Source of the DNA: Thermoleophilia bacterium
GTDB lineage: Bacteria; Actinomycetota; Thermoleophilia; Gaiellales; Gaiellaceae
Direction of reading: 5' to 3'
Assembly: GCA_023382435.1 (NCBI GenBank)
Contig: JAHDVS010000012.1
Span: 1 to 64,000 of the forward strand
DNA: 64,000 bases
Shown here: piece after piece, positions 31,861 through 41,206 of the stretch
Layout of the letters: each line of letters opens with the position of its first letter
Position numbering within the stretch: the stretch's first letter is position 1
Notes under the pieces: model-generated
Seen by the model: the letters and a program-made list of their open reading frames with translations, nothing else
What the model was told of the DNA's origin: nothing
Database searches by the model: none
Program-made: the position numbers and the translations under genes

Positions 31861-34329
31861 ATGGGTAGCGGCGATCCTGGCGCGCTCGCGGACGCGCGGG
31901 CCCCCGACGGGCGGCCGGCGGCCGCCCTGGCGCGCCGCGACGCGGTCCTCGCGGCCGTCGCGGCCGCCGCGGAGAGCTTGCTTCGCGCCGGCAGCTGGGA
32001 GGACGGGATCGACGAAGCGCTCGCCGGGCTCGGCGCCGCGATCGAGGCAAGCCGTGCGTACCTGTTCCAGTGGCACGAGGATGCCAACGGGCAGGTCGTG
32101 ACGAGTCAGCGCCACGAGTGGTGCGCGCCCGGGATCGTGCCCCTGCGGGACAGCCCCGAGCTGCAGGGGCTACCGGTGCCATCCCCGGGCAAGGAGGATT
32201 GGTGGGAGGCGATGCAGTCCGGCCACCCCTACCAGACCCACACGCGCGACCTGCCCGGTGAGGCGCGCGGCCTGCTGGAGCAGCGGGAGAGCGAGTCGTT
32301 CCTCGAGGTTCCGGTCTCGGCCGGCGGCCGCCCCTGGGGCTTCATCGGCCTCGACTCGTGCGTGGGCGAGCGTGAGTGGGCCAGCGCCGAGGTCGAGGCG
32401 CTGCGCGCGGCGGCGGGGATCCTCGGCGCGGCGATCCAGCGGAGCGAGGCGGACGCGGCCCGGCGCGAGGCGGAAGCCCGCTACCGCACGCTCGTCGAGC
32501 ATCTGCCCCTCACCGTCTACATCGACAACCTCGACGACTCGGCCTCGAGCCTGTACGTGAGCCCGCAGGTCGAGCGGGCGCTCGGCTACACGCCCGAGGA
32601 GTGGGTCGCCGACCCGCACATGCTCGGGAAGATCGTTCACCCGGACGACCGCCTCGAGATCGTCGACGACGAGTGGCCCGAGGACGACGGGCCCCACCGC
32701 CAGGAGTACCGGCTGATCGCGCGAGACGGGCGGGTCGTCTGGGTGCAGGACGAGTACGTGATCGTCCGCGACGAGGACGGCAACCGCCTCTACGCGCAGG
32801 GCTACCTGCTCGACACGACCGAGCGCCGGCAGATGGAGGAGATGCTCCGTGACAGCGAGCGGCAGTTCCGGACCATCTTCGACGGCGCGCGCGACGCGAT
32901 CGTGATCATCGACGACACGCTGCGGTGCGTGGATGCGAACAGGGCCGCGGCCGAGCTCCTCGGCAGGCCACGCACGGAGCTGATCGGAGCTTCGGCGCGG
33001 GAGCTCGTCCCGGAGGTCGAGCGCGGCGTGGTCGAACCGCTCGCGCGGGAGCTCGTCGCTCGCGGCGAGCTCTCCGGCACCATCGAGGTCGAGCGCCCCG
33101 ACGGCACCCGGCGGATCGTCGAGGTGACCGCGCAGGCGAGCTTCCTCCCCGGCCGCCACCTGTGCGCCGGACGGGACGTGACCGAGCAGCGCGCCCTCCA
33201 GACCCAGTTCCTCCAGGCCCAGCGCCTCGACGCGGTCGGGCGCCTCGCGGGCGGAGTCGCCCACGACTTCAACAACCTGCTGACCGCGATCTCGGGCTAC
33301 GCGGAGTTCCTGCGCGAGGCCCTCGGCCACGACCACGCGGGACAGCGCGACGTCACCGAGATCACCCGTGCTGCAGAGCGAGCGGCCCGTCTCGTCGGGC
33401 AGCTTCTGACGTTCAGTCGCCGCCAGATCCTGCGACCGCGAGTCGTCGACCTCAACGAGGTGATCCACGAGCTCGCTCCGATGCTCGAGCACCTACTCGG
33501 TGAGGATGCCGCGGTCGTGACCAGGCTCGGCCCGGACCTGCCACGTGTCACGGCCGATCCGGCGCAGCTCGAGCAGCTGCTCGTGAATCTCGCGACCAAC
33601 GCGCGCGACGCGATGCCGAACGGCGGCACGCTGACCATCTCGACGGCGGCCGCGGGGCCGGAGTCCGAGCTCGTCCGCCTGGCCGTGGCAGACACGGGCA
33701 TCGGCATGGACGAGAGCACGCGACTGAACGCGTTCGAGCCGTTCTTCACGACCAAGGAGCAGGGGAAGGGAACCGGCCTCGGTCTCGCGAGCGTGTACGG
33801 CATCGTCACGCAGGCGGGCGGCAGCGTCAGGCTCGAGAGCGAGCCCGGCCGCGGTACGACCGTGACCGCGCTCCTACCGGCGACGAGAGCCGAGGCCACG
33901 GGCTGGCCGCCCGCGGAGCCGCCCGCGCCGAGCGGCGCGGGCGAGGAAACCGTGCTGCTCGTCGAGGACGAGGAGGTCGTGCGCATTCTCGCGGCCCGGG
34001 CGCTGCGCGCTCGCGGCTACTCCGTTCTCGAGGCACGCGACGGTCCGGGCGCGATCGCGCTCGCCGGCGAGCGCGAGGGCCCGATCCACCTCCTGCTCAC
34101 CGACGTGGTCATGCCCGGGATGAGCGGCCGGGAGCTCGCCGACACCCTGCTCGCGGCCCGCCCCGACCTGCGCATCCTCTACATGTCCGGCTACGCGGAC
34201 GACGACGTGCTCGGCCGCGGGGTCCCCGGATCGAGCGTTGCGTTCATCGCGAAGCCGTTCTCGACGGGAGCCCTTGCCGGTCGCGTGCGCGAGCTGCTCG
34301 ACCTCCGGGCCCCGGCGAGCGGGGGCTGA
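31861..34329 (+). CDS. Hybrid sensor histidine kinase (GAF-PAS-PAS-HK-REC)
   Basis: This 822-residue cytosolic hybrid kinase has an N-terminal GAF-like domain (residues about 35-200) and two PAS domains (about 205-330 and 335-455). A HisKA domain carries the phospho-acceptor His468 in [11 protein letters not shown]. The ATPase shows [16 protein letters not shown] and [14 protein letters not shown] receiver follows with Asp748 in [11 protein letters not shown]. The layout resembles CckA-like kinases. No transmembrane helix is seen. The ATG at 31861 is the likely start; a GTG two codons earlier is possible. Confidence 0.85.
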   Translation: MGSGDPGALADARAPDGRPAAALARRDAVLAAVAAAAESLLRAGSWEDGIDEALAGLGAAIEASRAYLFQWHEDANGQVVTSQRHEWCAPGIVPLRDSPELQGLPVPSPGKEDWWEAMQSGHPYQTHTRDLPGEARGLLEQRESESFLEVPVSAGGRPWGFIGLDSCVGEREWASAEVEALRAAAGILGAAIQRSEADAARREAEARYRTLVEHLPLTVYIDNLDDSASSLYVSPQVERALGYTPEEWVADPHMLGKIVHPDDRLEIVDDEWPEDDGPHRQEYRLIARDGRVVWVQDEYVIVRDEDGNRLYAQGYLLDTTERRQMEEMLRDSERQFRTIFDGARDAIVIIDDTLRCVDANRAAAELLGRPRTELIGASARELVPEVERGVVEPLARELVARGELSGTIEVERPDGTRRIVEVTAQASFLPGRHLCAGRDVTEQRALQTQFLQAQRLDAVGRLAGGVAHDFNNLLTAISGYAEFLREALGHDHAGQRDVTEITRAAERAARLVGQLLTFSRRQILRPRVVDLNEVIHELAPMLEHLLGEDAAVVTRLGPDLPRVTADPAQLEQLLVNLATNARDAMPNGGTLTISTAAAGPESELVRLAVADTGIGMDESTRLNAFEPFFTTKEQGKGTGLGLASVYGIVTQAGGSVRLESEPGRGTTVTALLPATRAEATGWPPAEPPAPSGAGEETVLLVEDEEVVRILAARALRARGYSVLEARDGPGAIALAGEREGPIHLLLTDVVMPGMSGRELADTLLAARPDLRILYMSGYADDDVLGRGVPGSSVAFIAKPFSTGALAGRVRELLDLRAPASGG

Positions 34330-34373
34330 GCCGGCGCCGGCGACCGGCGACGACCGCTATGGTTGAGGTCGTG

Positions 34374-34575
34374 CTCGACCCTGTGCGTGGTCTCGCGCTC
34401 CCATGTTGAACCAACACCAACTGAGAGGGAGCCCGCGTCCGGTTGCCGCCCGAGGGTAGCCGCCGGCAGGGCACCCACCTGGTTCGCCAGGTTCCTCAGG
34501 CGCGAGGCTTCACCGGCAGGGTGGAGCACTCTGGACCGAAAAGACCTGCACCGCCGCGCGTTCCGTCCGGTCGAG
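34374..34575 (+). ncRNA. Candidate structured RNA, about 200 nt
   Basis: No convincing protein is encoded here. CTCGACC (34374-34380) can pair with GGTCGAG (34569-34575) to close the region. Inside lie GCTCCC/GGGAGC (34397-34402 with 34427-34432) enclosing TGTTG/CAACA (34404-34408 with 34412-34416), and a TTCG-capped ACCTGG/CCAGGT hairpin (34477-34492). This suggests a multi-branched RNA. I cannot assign it to a known class. Confidence 0.35.
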
Positions 34576-34597
34576 GTCCTAGCCTTTACCTCCCAAG

Positions 34598-34933
34598 GTG
34601 GCGTATCTCCTCACCTTCGGGCTCGTCCTCATCCTCCTCGCGCTCCTGCCGGGCCTTCGCCGACCGATCGTGCTGCTCGCGCTCGCGGGTCTCGCCTGCG
34701 CCCTCGTGGCCCGCGCGATCACCCCGGACGGGTTCCTGATCGCCGCCGCCGGGCTCGTGCCGGTGCTGCTCGCCCTGGTTGCCTGGGAGGTCGCGGACAC
34801 GTTTCACCTGGCGGCCACGCCCGGCCGTGAGGAGCGCCGCGCGCGCCAGCACGCCCGGCGAGCGCACGAGCGCCGCCGCGAGACCGCCGAACGCGACCGC
34901 CAGCGACGCCAGCGCTCCCGCCGCGCCGCGTAA
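34598..34933 (+). CDS. Small membrane protein with basic tail
   Basis: This 111-residue protein has three hydrophobic segments (LLTFGLVLILLALLPGL, IVLLALAGLACALVA, FLIAAAGLVPVLLALVAW) followed by a cytosolic tail of about 35 residues that is almost entirely Arg, Glu, Ala and His. No family is recognised. The GTG start has TTACCT six bases upstream. It follows the candidate RNA by about 20 bases and is followed by a reduced copy of the repeat element. Confidence 0.65.
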   Translation: MAYLLTFGLVLILLALLPGLRRPIVLLALAGLACALVARAITPDGFLIAAAGLVPVLLALVAWEVADTFHLAATPGREERRARQHARRAHERRRETAERDRQRRQRSRRAA

Positions 34934-34934
34934 T

Positions 34935-35010
34935 GCGGCGTCAACGCAGGGAAGGTGTAGGGGCGGCCGATCCCGACCGCGGTTTGCGGTCAAGCGTCAC
35001 GAGGGGCCGC
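34935..35010. repeat. Internally deleted copy of the inverted-end repeat
   Basis: GTGTAGGGGCGGCC is joined directly to CGACCGCGGTTTGCGGTC and GCGTCACGAGGGGCCGCG. These match the left and right parts of the elements at 38745-38949 and 51897-52067 with the middle missing. It occupies the gap between the small membrane protein and the acyl-CoA synthetase stop. Confidence 0.6.
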
Positions 35011-35015
35011 GTAGC

Positions 35016-37043
35016 TCAGAGACGAGCCAGCACGTCGGCGGCGACGGCGCCCCGCTCGAGCACGAGCAGCGGGTTCACGTCGATCTCCACGAGCCGGTCG
35101 CGGTAAGCGTCGACGATCCTGGCGAGAGCGAGCACGGCGTCGATCGCGGCGCCCTCGTCGCCCCGGCGCAAGAGCGGCGCGACCCGCAGGCCGGCGAGAG
35201 CGGCTTCCACGTCCGCCCTCGCCGCCGGCAGCAGCAGGGGGCGCACGTCGGCGACGAGCTCGACGAGACCGCCGCCGCTGCCGACGAGCAGCACGTGCCC
35301 GAACGCCGGATCGTGGACAGCTCCGAGGAGTAGCTCGCACACGGCTCCCTCGACCATGCGCTCGACGAGCACCCCGGAGAGCGGGAGGGCGGGGTTGGCG
35401 GCGAGCATCGCCTCGACCGCCGCCGCGACCTCCCCCTCGTCACGGAGCCCGAGCCAGACCGCCCCGGCGGCGGCCTTGTGCGGCAGCTCGGGGCTACAGA
35501 GCTTCGCCGCGACCGGGAAACCCAGCGCCGCCGCTGCCGCGCCGGCCGCGGCGGGCGCGACGAGCAGCCCCTCCGGGACGGCGAGGCCGAACGCGGCGAC
35601 GAGCTCTTTCGCCGCGGCCTCGTCGAGCGGTCGAGCGCCCTCCGCGAGCGAACAGGTCGGAGCGAGCGGGGCCGGCGGCCCGGCCCGCCTGCACTCCCCG
35701 AGGCGCGCGCAGGAGCCGAGCGCGGCGAACGCCTCCACGAGCCCCTGGAGCGGCGCCGCCCCGCGCGCGAGCAACTCCTCACGCGCGTGCGGCTGCAGCG
35801 ACTCCGGCAGCGTGCTCGCCACGGCGGCAGGGACGCCCGCCTCCGCGCAGGCGGCGAGGTGCGCGGCGATCGCCCGGTCGACGTCGGCCGAGTAGGTCAT
35901 CCCGGGTCGCGGGTAGTCGATCACGAGCAGGGCCGCGTCGACCGGGTCGGCGAGCGCGGCGCGAAACACGCGCCGCAGAGGCTCCTCGAGCCCCCAGAGC
36001 GCCGAGTTGTAGTCGAGCGGGTTCGAGACGAGCGCGAACTCGGGCAGGGCCTCGACGAGCGTCGCCCTCGTCGCCGGCGGGGGCTGCGGCAGATCCAACC
36101 CGCTCGCGTCGGCAAGGTCGGCCGCGAGCGCCGACTCGGCGCCCGAGCAGGTGAAGACGAACACCCTGCGGCCTCCGAGCGGGCCGATCGAGACGAGCGC
36201 CTTCAGCGTCTCGAGCAGCTCCGGAATCGAGCGGGTGCGCGCGACGCCGAAGCGCTCGAAGAGGGCGCCGTAGAGCTCGTCGGAGCCGGCGAGCGAGGCC
36301 GTGTGGGTGAGGGCGAGCTCGCGCCCGAGCGAGGACACCCCCGCCTTGCAGACGGCGAGCGGGACGCCGCGCTCGAGCGCGGCGGCGGCGGCTGCTGCGA
36401 AGCGGGGCACGTCGCGCAGGCCCTCGAGGTAGATGCCGATCCCGGCCACCTCGTCCATCTCGAGGTAGGCCTCGACGACCTCGGCCAGCTCGACGACGGC
36501 CTGGTTGCCGATGCTCGCGACGAACGCGAGCGGGAGCGAGCGCTGGCTCATCGTCACGTTGATGCCGAGGTTCCCGCTCTGGAGGACGACGGCGACGCCG
36601 CGCTCCCGCCGCTCGTGCGGCCAGGGGACCGGCCAGAGGCCACCCCCGCCGACGAGATCGATCGCCCCGTAGCAGTTCGGGCCGAGCACCGGCATGGCGC
36701 CGGCCGCGGCGCGCAGGGCGTCCTCGCGCGCGGCGCCCTCCTCGGTCCCCGCCTCGGAGAAGCCGGCCGCGTAGCACGCGGCTCCGCCGGCACCGATCGC
36801 GGCGAGCTCGCGCACGACCTCGACGGTCGCGGCCGCATTGACCGCGACGAACGCCGCGTCGGGCGCCTCCGGCAGCTCGGCGACGCTGCGATAGGCGGGG
36901 CTCCCACCGAGCTCGCCGCGCGGGTGCACGGCGTAGACCGGCCCGTCGAAGCCGGCCGCCTCGCACTCGTCGCGGGCGGCGGCGGCGATCGCGCCGCCGA
37001 CGAAGGCGACGCTGCGGGGGCGCAGCAGCCGGCGCAGGCTCAC
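35016..37043 (-). CDS. ADP-forming acyl-CoA synthetase (acetate-CoA ligase type)
   Basis: This 675-residue fused NDP-forming acyl-CoA synthetase has an N-terminal CoA-binding domain (RPRSVAFVGG, VYAVHPRGELGG, VLGPNCYGAIDL), central succinyl-CoA-ligase-like domains and a C-terminal ATP-grasp domain (FPVAAKLCSPELPHKAAAG, EIDVNPLLV). It interconverts acyl-CoA plus ADP and acid plus ATP. The GTG at 37043 overlaps the stop of the enoyl-CoA hydratase gene, suggesting a shared acyl-CoA degradation route. The exact acid is unknown. Confidence 0.86.
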   Translation of the reverse strand: MSLRRLLRPRSVAFVGGAIAAAARDECEAAGFDGPVYAVHPRGELGGSPAYRSVAELPEAPDAAFVAVNAAATVEVVRELAAIGAGGAACYAAGFSEAGTEEGAAREDALRAAAGAMPVLGPNCYGAIDLVGGGGLWPVPWPHERRERGVAVVLQSGNLGINVTMSQRSLPLAFVASIGNQAVVELAEVVEAYLEMDEVAGIGIYLEGLRDVPRFAAAAAAALERGVPLAVCKAGVSSLGRELALTHTASLAGSDELYGALFERFGVARTRSIPELLETLKALVSIGPLGGRRVFVFTCSGAESALAADLADASGLDLPQPPPATRATLVEALPEFALVSNPLDYNSALWGLEEPLRRVFRAALADPVDAALLVIDYPRPGMTYSADVDRAIAAHLAACAEAGVPAAVASTLPESLQPHAREELLARGAAPLQGLVEAFAALGSCARLGECRRAGPPAPLAPTCSLAEGARPLDEAAAKELVAAFGLAVPEGLLVAPAAAGAAAAALGFPVAAKLCSPELPHKAAAGAVWLGLRDEGEVAAAVEAMLAANPALPLSGVLVERMVEGAVCELLLGAVHDPAFGHVLLVGSGGGLVELVADVRPLLLPAARADVEAALAGLRVAPLLRRGDEGAAIDAVLALARIVDAYRDRLVEIDVNPLLVLERGAVAADVLARL

Positions 37044-37819
37044 CGGCCGCGGAAGCGCGGCTCGCGCTTCTCGGCGGCCGCGGCAAGCGCCTCGCGGTGG
37101 TCGTCCGTGCGCGAGCAGGCCTGCCCGGCGGCCGCCTCCTCGCGCAGCTGCTCGGCCAGCGTCCGCGAGTGGGAGGTGTCGAGCAGGCGCTTGGCGTGGC
37201 CGATCGCGACTGTGGGCCCGCTCGCGAGCTCGGCGGCCAGCGCCGCGCCCGCGGCCGTCAGGTCCGGGAGCGGGACGACCCGGGAGACGAGCCCGTTCGC
37301 GAGCGCGGTCTCGGCGTCCCACAGCTCGCCCGTGTAGACGAACCGCTTCGCGCGCTCGAGCCCGATCACCCGCGGCAGGAGCCACGTGCCGCCGGCGTCC
37401 GGCGGGTAGGCCAGCCACGTGTAGGCGCAGGCGAAGCGGGCCTCGGCGGCCGCGATCCGGAAGTCGCAGGCGAGCGCGAGGTCGAGGCCGGCGCCGACCG
37501 CGGCGCCGTTCAGGAGCGCGACCGTCGGCAGCGGCGCCGCGGCGAGCTCGGTCACGAGCGCGTGCGCGAGCTCGACCCAGGGCGAGGGGCCGGCATCGGC
37601 CTCGGGACCCTCCTCCACCCACGCCTTGACGTCGGCGCCGGCGCAGAAGCCCTTGCCGGCGCCGGTGAGGACGAGGCAGCGCACCTCCGGATCAGCGGCG
37701 GCGTCGCGCAGCTCCGAGAGCAGCCCGGCGAGCAGCTCCGTGTCGAGCGCGTTTCGCACCTCCGGCCGGTTCAGGGTCAGGGTGCGGACCGCGCCGTCGT
37801 CCGAGCGCAGGACCTTCAC
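37040..37819 (-). CDS. Enoyl-CoA hydratase/isomerase family (crotonase fold)
   Basis: This 259-residue crotonase has LNRPEVRNALDTEL, the oxyanion-hole segment GKGFCAGADVKAW and LNGAAVGAGLDLALACDFRIAA, in which the second catalytic position lies near AYPPDAGGTWLLPR. It hydrates or isomerises enoyl-CoA in beta-oxidation or aromatic/branched acid breakdown. It is the upstream gene of the pair with the acyl-CoA synthetase (4-base overlap). Substrate chain length is not predictable. Confidence 0.86.
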   Translation of the reverse strand: MKVLRSDDGAVRTLTLNRPEVRNALDTELLAGLLSELRDAAADPEVRCLVLTGAGKGFCAGADVKAWVEEGPEADAGPSPWVELAHALVTELAAAPLPTVALLNGAAVGAGLDLALACDFRIAAAEARFACAYTWLAYPPDAGGTWLLPRVIGLERAKRFVYTGELWDAETALANGLVSRVVPLPDLTAAGAALAAELASGPTVAIGHAKRLLDTSHSRTLAEQLREEAAAGQACSRTDDHREALAAAAEKREPRFRGR

Positions 37820-37907
37820 GGCGCGACCCTACCGCAGCGGCGGGAAGCGTGGAAGGGGCGCGAAATCTGGCCAGGCGGGCATCGCAACGGCCTGCGAGAC
37901 TGCGCCC

Positions 37908-38597
37908 GTGCGCCGCCTGGGCCTGCGGGTCTTCTTCGCCTCGGTGGCGCTCAACGCCGCGCTCGCGATCGTGGCGCTGCTCGCGGGCTCGTTCGGGGAG
38001 CTGGAGGGGAAGATCCTGTTCAGCTCGCTGTGCGTGACGGGGGCGCTCGTACTCGTCCTCGCCTGCGAGGCCGCGCGCGAGCGGGGCAGGCTCGGACTGC
38101 TGCCCCGGGTCGGCGCGGCTGCGTCGCTAGCGGGCTTCGCGCTGCTCATGGCCGGGATCTGGACCGAGTCGAGCGACGACAACCTCTCGCGCGTCGCCGG
38201 CACGCTGCTCGCCGCCGCCGTCGCGGCCGCCCTCGTCAGCGTGCTCTCGCTCGCCGATCTAGCTCCTCGCTTCCGCTGGACCTTCCGCGCCGCGGCCGGG
38301 CTGGCGCTCGCGCTCGCGGCGCTGACCGCCGCCGGCATCTGGGGGAGCTTCGAGGGCGACTGGTTCGGGCGCTGGGTCGGCATCGTCGCGGTCGCTCTCG
38401 CAGCGTTCGTGATCGTCGTGCCGGTGCTCGGCCGGGTCGGGCGCAAGGAGGCCGACGCGATGGCCGCGCGCGTCTCCTTCTGCCCGCTGTGCGCGTCGCC
38501 GGTCTCCGCCCGGGCGGGAGCGGAGGCGCGCTGCGACGCCTGCGGGAGCGTGTTCGTCGTGACCGTGCGAAAGAGCGGCGCTACGCCGAGCAGGTGA
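37908..38597 (+). CDS. Membrane protein with C-terminal zinc ribbon
   Basis: This 229-residue protein has about six hydrophobic helices in pairs (LRVFFASVALNAALAIVALL, FSSLCVTGALVLVLACEA and so on). A soluble C-terminal tail has two CxxC pairs (CPLCASPV and CDACGSVF), the pattern of a zinc ribbon. No family is recognised. The GTG at 37908 is 15-20 bases after the divergent promoter region of the hydratase gene. The tail could bind a partner or sense redox/metal. Confidence 0.7.
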   Translation: MRRLGLRVFFASVALNAALAIVALLAGSFGELEGKILFSSLCVTGALVLVLACEAARERGRLGLLPRVGAAASLAGFALLMAGIWTESSDDNLSRVAGTLLAAAVAAALVSVLSLADLAPRFRWTFRAAAGLALALAALTAAGIWGSFEGDWFGRWVGIVAVALAAFVIVVPVLGRVGRKEADAMAARVSFCPLCASPVSARAGAEARCDACGSVFVVTVRKSGATPSR

Positions 38598-38744
38598 TCC
38601 GCTCGAACACCTCGCGCGGCAGCGCGGCGCCGGCGGACGGAGCGACGGCGGCCGCGACGATCAGTGCCGCCAGGGTGACGAGGCGCGCGACGATCGTCGG
38701 ATCCTAACCGGCCGCGGCCGGGAGGCCAAGACGGGCCGGTGCGG

Positions 38745-38949
38745 CGTCTCGTGACGTTGCACCGGCAACGCAGAGGAGGCGTAGGGACGGGCGCGGAGGA
38801 GATGTAGGGACGGGCGCGGAGGAGATGTAGGGGCGGGACTTGTCCCGCCCGAGACGATGCAAGCACCGGAAACAAGACGGGTTGCGGGCCGGACAGGTCC
38901 GGCCCCTACATCAATCGCGACGGCGGTTTCCGTTGAACGTCAGTAGAGG
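38745..38949. repeat. MITE-like element with inverted ends
   Basis: The left end CGTCTCGTGACGTT and the right end AACGTCAGTAGAGG are inverted repeats (11 of 14). The interior holds two hairpins (GGCGGGACTTGTCCCGCC and GGCCGGACAGGTCCGGCC) and is clearly homologous, in the opposite orientation, to 51897-52067. It also contains a 23-base unit in three tandem copies (38773-38841). No protein is encoded. It fills most of the gene-free stretch 38598-38954; bases 38598-38744 show nothing else supportable. Confidence 0.75.
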
Positions 38950-38954
38950 CCGCG

Positions 38955-39869
38955 CTAGGAGGACGCGCCGGCACCGGCGAGGCCGGCGGCGGCCGCGGAG
39001 ACGAGCTCCCGCCACGGGCCCGCGCCCACGCCGACCGGGCGGGCGCGCTCCAGGATCCGGCGGACCGCGGGCGGGCCCGTCACCGTGTCGTCCCCGTCGA
39101 GCAGGATCACGAGGTCGTGCTGGCGGACAAGCTCCAGAGCGGTGGCGAGCTGGTCGATGCTGAGACCGAGGGCCTCGACGTCGGCGTGCCGGTAGAAGCA
39201 GACGTCCACGGCGGGGGGCCCGTGCAGATGCTCGGCCCAGATCCGGTGCACCTCGGCGTCCCAGCGCCGCTCGAGCGCCACCTCGGCCTCGGCGTTCTGA
39301 ACCCGGCGCATGACCGCGGAGCAGTCGGCGATCAGGAGGCCCACGCGGTGGCCCGCATGGGCGCGGGCGAGCTCCCGGGCCTCGAGCTCGAGCGCCGAGA
39401 CGAGCTGGCCGGGCACGAGCCGGGGGCCGTCGTAGGGGAACTCACCGAGCTGCCAGCGGCGCACTGTCGCTCGCCCGCCGGGCAGGGCCGGCTGATCGCC
39501 GCGCGGGTCGGCGATGCAGAGCCAGTGGTCGACCCGGTCGCCGAAGAGGTTCTCCGACGCCCCGAGCGGGCACGCGCGATCGTCGCAGCTGTAGAGGAGA
39601 ACGTGCCCGGCGGCGCGCGTGCCGGGCAGGCGCAGCGAATCCAGGAGCCGCGCCACTTCGAGCTCGAGAGCGGCTGCGAGGCCGACCAGCACCGCCACGG
39701 AAGGGACGGCCGGCCGGCCCGTTGCGGGGTTCCGCCCCCGCTCGATCGCGGTCACGTACGCGGGCGACACACCCGCCCTGGCCGCGAGCGCGCGCACGGA
39801 GAGGCCGAGCTCGCGGCGGCGATCGCGAACGTCGTGACCGAACGCCTCCAGAGAGACCGTGTCGAGCAC
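38955..39869 (-). CDS. XRE-family regulator with large C-terminal domain
   Basis: This 304-residue protein has an N-terminal Cro/C1 helix-turn-helix (VRDRRRELGLSVRALAARAGVSPAYVTAIERG). A domain of about 230 residues follows with CDDRACP and LIADCSAVMRR segments and no recognised fold. The GTG at 39869 is chosen because TACACT lies 7 bases upstream; a GTG seven codons earlier is possible. It is divergent from the GcvT-like gene and is the obvious candidate to control it. Confidence 0.75.
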   Translation of the reverse strand: MLDTVSLEAFGHDVRDRRRELGLSVRALAARAGVSPAYVTAIERGRNPATGRPAVPSVAVLVGLAAALELEVARLLDSLRLPGTRAAGHVLLYSCDDRACPLGASENLFGDRVDHWLCIADPRGDQPALPGGRATVRRWQLGEFPYDGPRLVPGQLVSALELEARELARAHAGHRVGLLIADCSAVMRRVQNAEAEVALERRWDAEVHRIWAEHLHGPPAVDVCFYRHADVEALGLSIDQLATALELVRQHDLVILLDGDDTVTGPPAVRRILERARPVGVGAGPWRELVSAAAAGLAGAGASS

Positions 39870-40012
39870 GACGTTTAGTGTAGCAACCACTGGTCTTTAC
39901 AATTGACGCCCTCGTCGGCCGGCGCCTAGACTCGCCCGTGCACCGTCCACCGCCCGGGCCGTCCGGCGCACCCCGCCTCAGGCCACGGTCGCAGCCAGAC
40001 CAGGGAGGCCCC

Positions 40013-41191
40013 ATGCAGGAGAGGCTCTTCGCTCGCCGAGACATCGTCTGTTCGCTCGCCGAGCCGGGGTGGAGCTACGGGCATTTCCGCTCGCCGTTCT
40101 ACCGCTACGACCTCGAGCAGGGCGCGACCTACTGCATCTACAACCGTCGGATGATGCCGGTCTCGCTGACGAGCTCGACGCGGGAGGAGGGCTACTGGGC
40201 GCTGCGGCGCACGGCGACGCGGCTCGACACCGGCGAGCTGCCCACGGAGATCGCCGGGCCCGACGCGGGACGGCTGCTCGACCGCATCTTCACGCGCAGG
40301 GTCTCCACGCTGGCACCGGGGCGCTGCACCTACGGGATCGCCTGCTGGCCCGACGGCGGCGTGTTGGTCGACGGGATCCTGTTCCGGCTCGACGAGGAGC
40401 GCTTCTGGTACGTGCAGGCGGAGGGCGACTTCGTCGGCTGGGTAAGCGCGCACGCCCTCGCTTACGACGTCGAGATCCGGGACCCGGACTCGTGGGTGCA
40501 CCAGATCCAGGGCCCGAAGGCGCTCGACGTGCTCGCGGACGCCTGCGACGACGGCCTGCAGGAGGGCTTTCGCTTCTTCGACGTGCGCGAGGTGACGGTG
40601 GGCGGGCAGCGCGTGCTCGTCACTCGCACCGGCTGGACCGGCGAGGTCGGCTTCGAGGTCTACACGCGGCCCGGGATGGACTTCGACGCGTTGTGGGATC
40701 GCTTCACGGAAGCGGGCGCGCGCCACGGGATGATCGACATCGGCCTCGATCCGATGGACATCCGCAGGATCGAGGCGGGAATCCTGAACAACGTCTCCGA
40801 CATGGACCGGACGATGACCCCGTTCGAAGCTGGGCTCGGCGACTACGTCGATCTCGAGCGCGATGACGACTTCTTCGGCCAGGAGGCGCTCCGGGCGGCC
40901 GACCGCCGCAGCCGTCTCTACGGGCTCTCGTGCGCGACCGCGGAGCCGCTGATCGGCGGCCCGGTGACCCGCGGCGGCGAGCGAATCGGCCATGTCACCG
41001 CCGCCGGCTGGTCGCCGTACCTCGAGCGCGGCGTCGCCTACGTGCGGCTCGCGAGCGCGGACTTGCTCGAGCCGAGACAGGCCGAGGTGGTCGGCTTCGA
41101 TCTCGCCACGCATCCATGCGAGATCGTCGACTTGCCCTTCTACGACGAGGAGAAGAAGATCCCGCGCGGGCTCGAAGCGCCTGCCGTGTGA
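40013..41191 (+). CDS. Aminomethyltransferase (GcvT-fold) family protein
   Basis: This 392-residue folate-binding GcvT-like protein has RTATRLDTGELPTEIAGPDA, GWTGEVGFEVYTRPG and the C-terminal barrel ending EIVDLPFYDEEKK. The family includes the glycine-cleavage T protein, DMSP demethylase DmdA and sarcosine/dimethylglycine demethylating enzymes; neither gcvH nor gcvP is nearby, so a dedicated demethylase is likely. The ATG at 40013 has GGAGGCCCC upstream. A TAGACT box also precedes an in-frame GTG at 39938 and would add 25 proline-rich residues. Confidence 0.8.
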   Translation: MQERLFARRDIVCSLAEPGWSYGHFRSPFYRYDLEQGATYCIYNRRMMPVSLTSSTREEGYWALRRTATRLDTGELPTEIAGPDAGRLLDRIFTRRVSTLAPGRCTYGIACWPDGGVLVDGILFRLDEERFWYVQAEGDFVGWVSAHALAYDVEIRDPDSWVHQIQGPKALDVLADACDDGLQEGFRFFDVREVTVGGQRVLVTRTGWTGEVGFEVYTRPGMDFDALWDRFTEAGARHGMIDIGLDPMDIRRIEAGILNNVSDMDRTMTPFEAGLGDYVDLERDDDFFGQEALRAADRRSRLYGLSCATAEPLIGGPVTRGGERIGHVTAAGWSPYLERGVAYVRLASADLLEPRQAEVVGFDLATHPCEIVDLPFYDEEKKIPRGLEAPAV

Positions 41192-41206
41192 GCGGCGAGA
41201 GGAGGA

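Noticed and set aside
34374-34575. Naming the structured region 6S, SRP or RNase P RNA
   Set aside because: None of the diagnostic conserved strings of those classes is visible.
35478-37337. Long plus-strand open frame antisense to the acyl-CoA synthetase
   Set aside because: Arginine/glycine/proline-rich composition without domains is typical of high-GC shadow frames.
38581-38697. Minus-strand signal-peptide-like frame (LVTLAALIVAAAVAPSAGAA)
   Set aside because: It is bounded upstream by a stop, has no ATG/GTG/TTG start and would encode only about 38 residues; likely chance.
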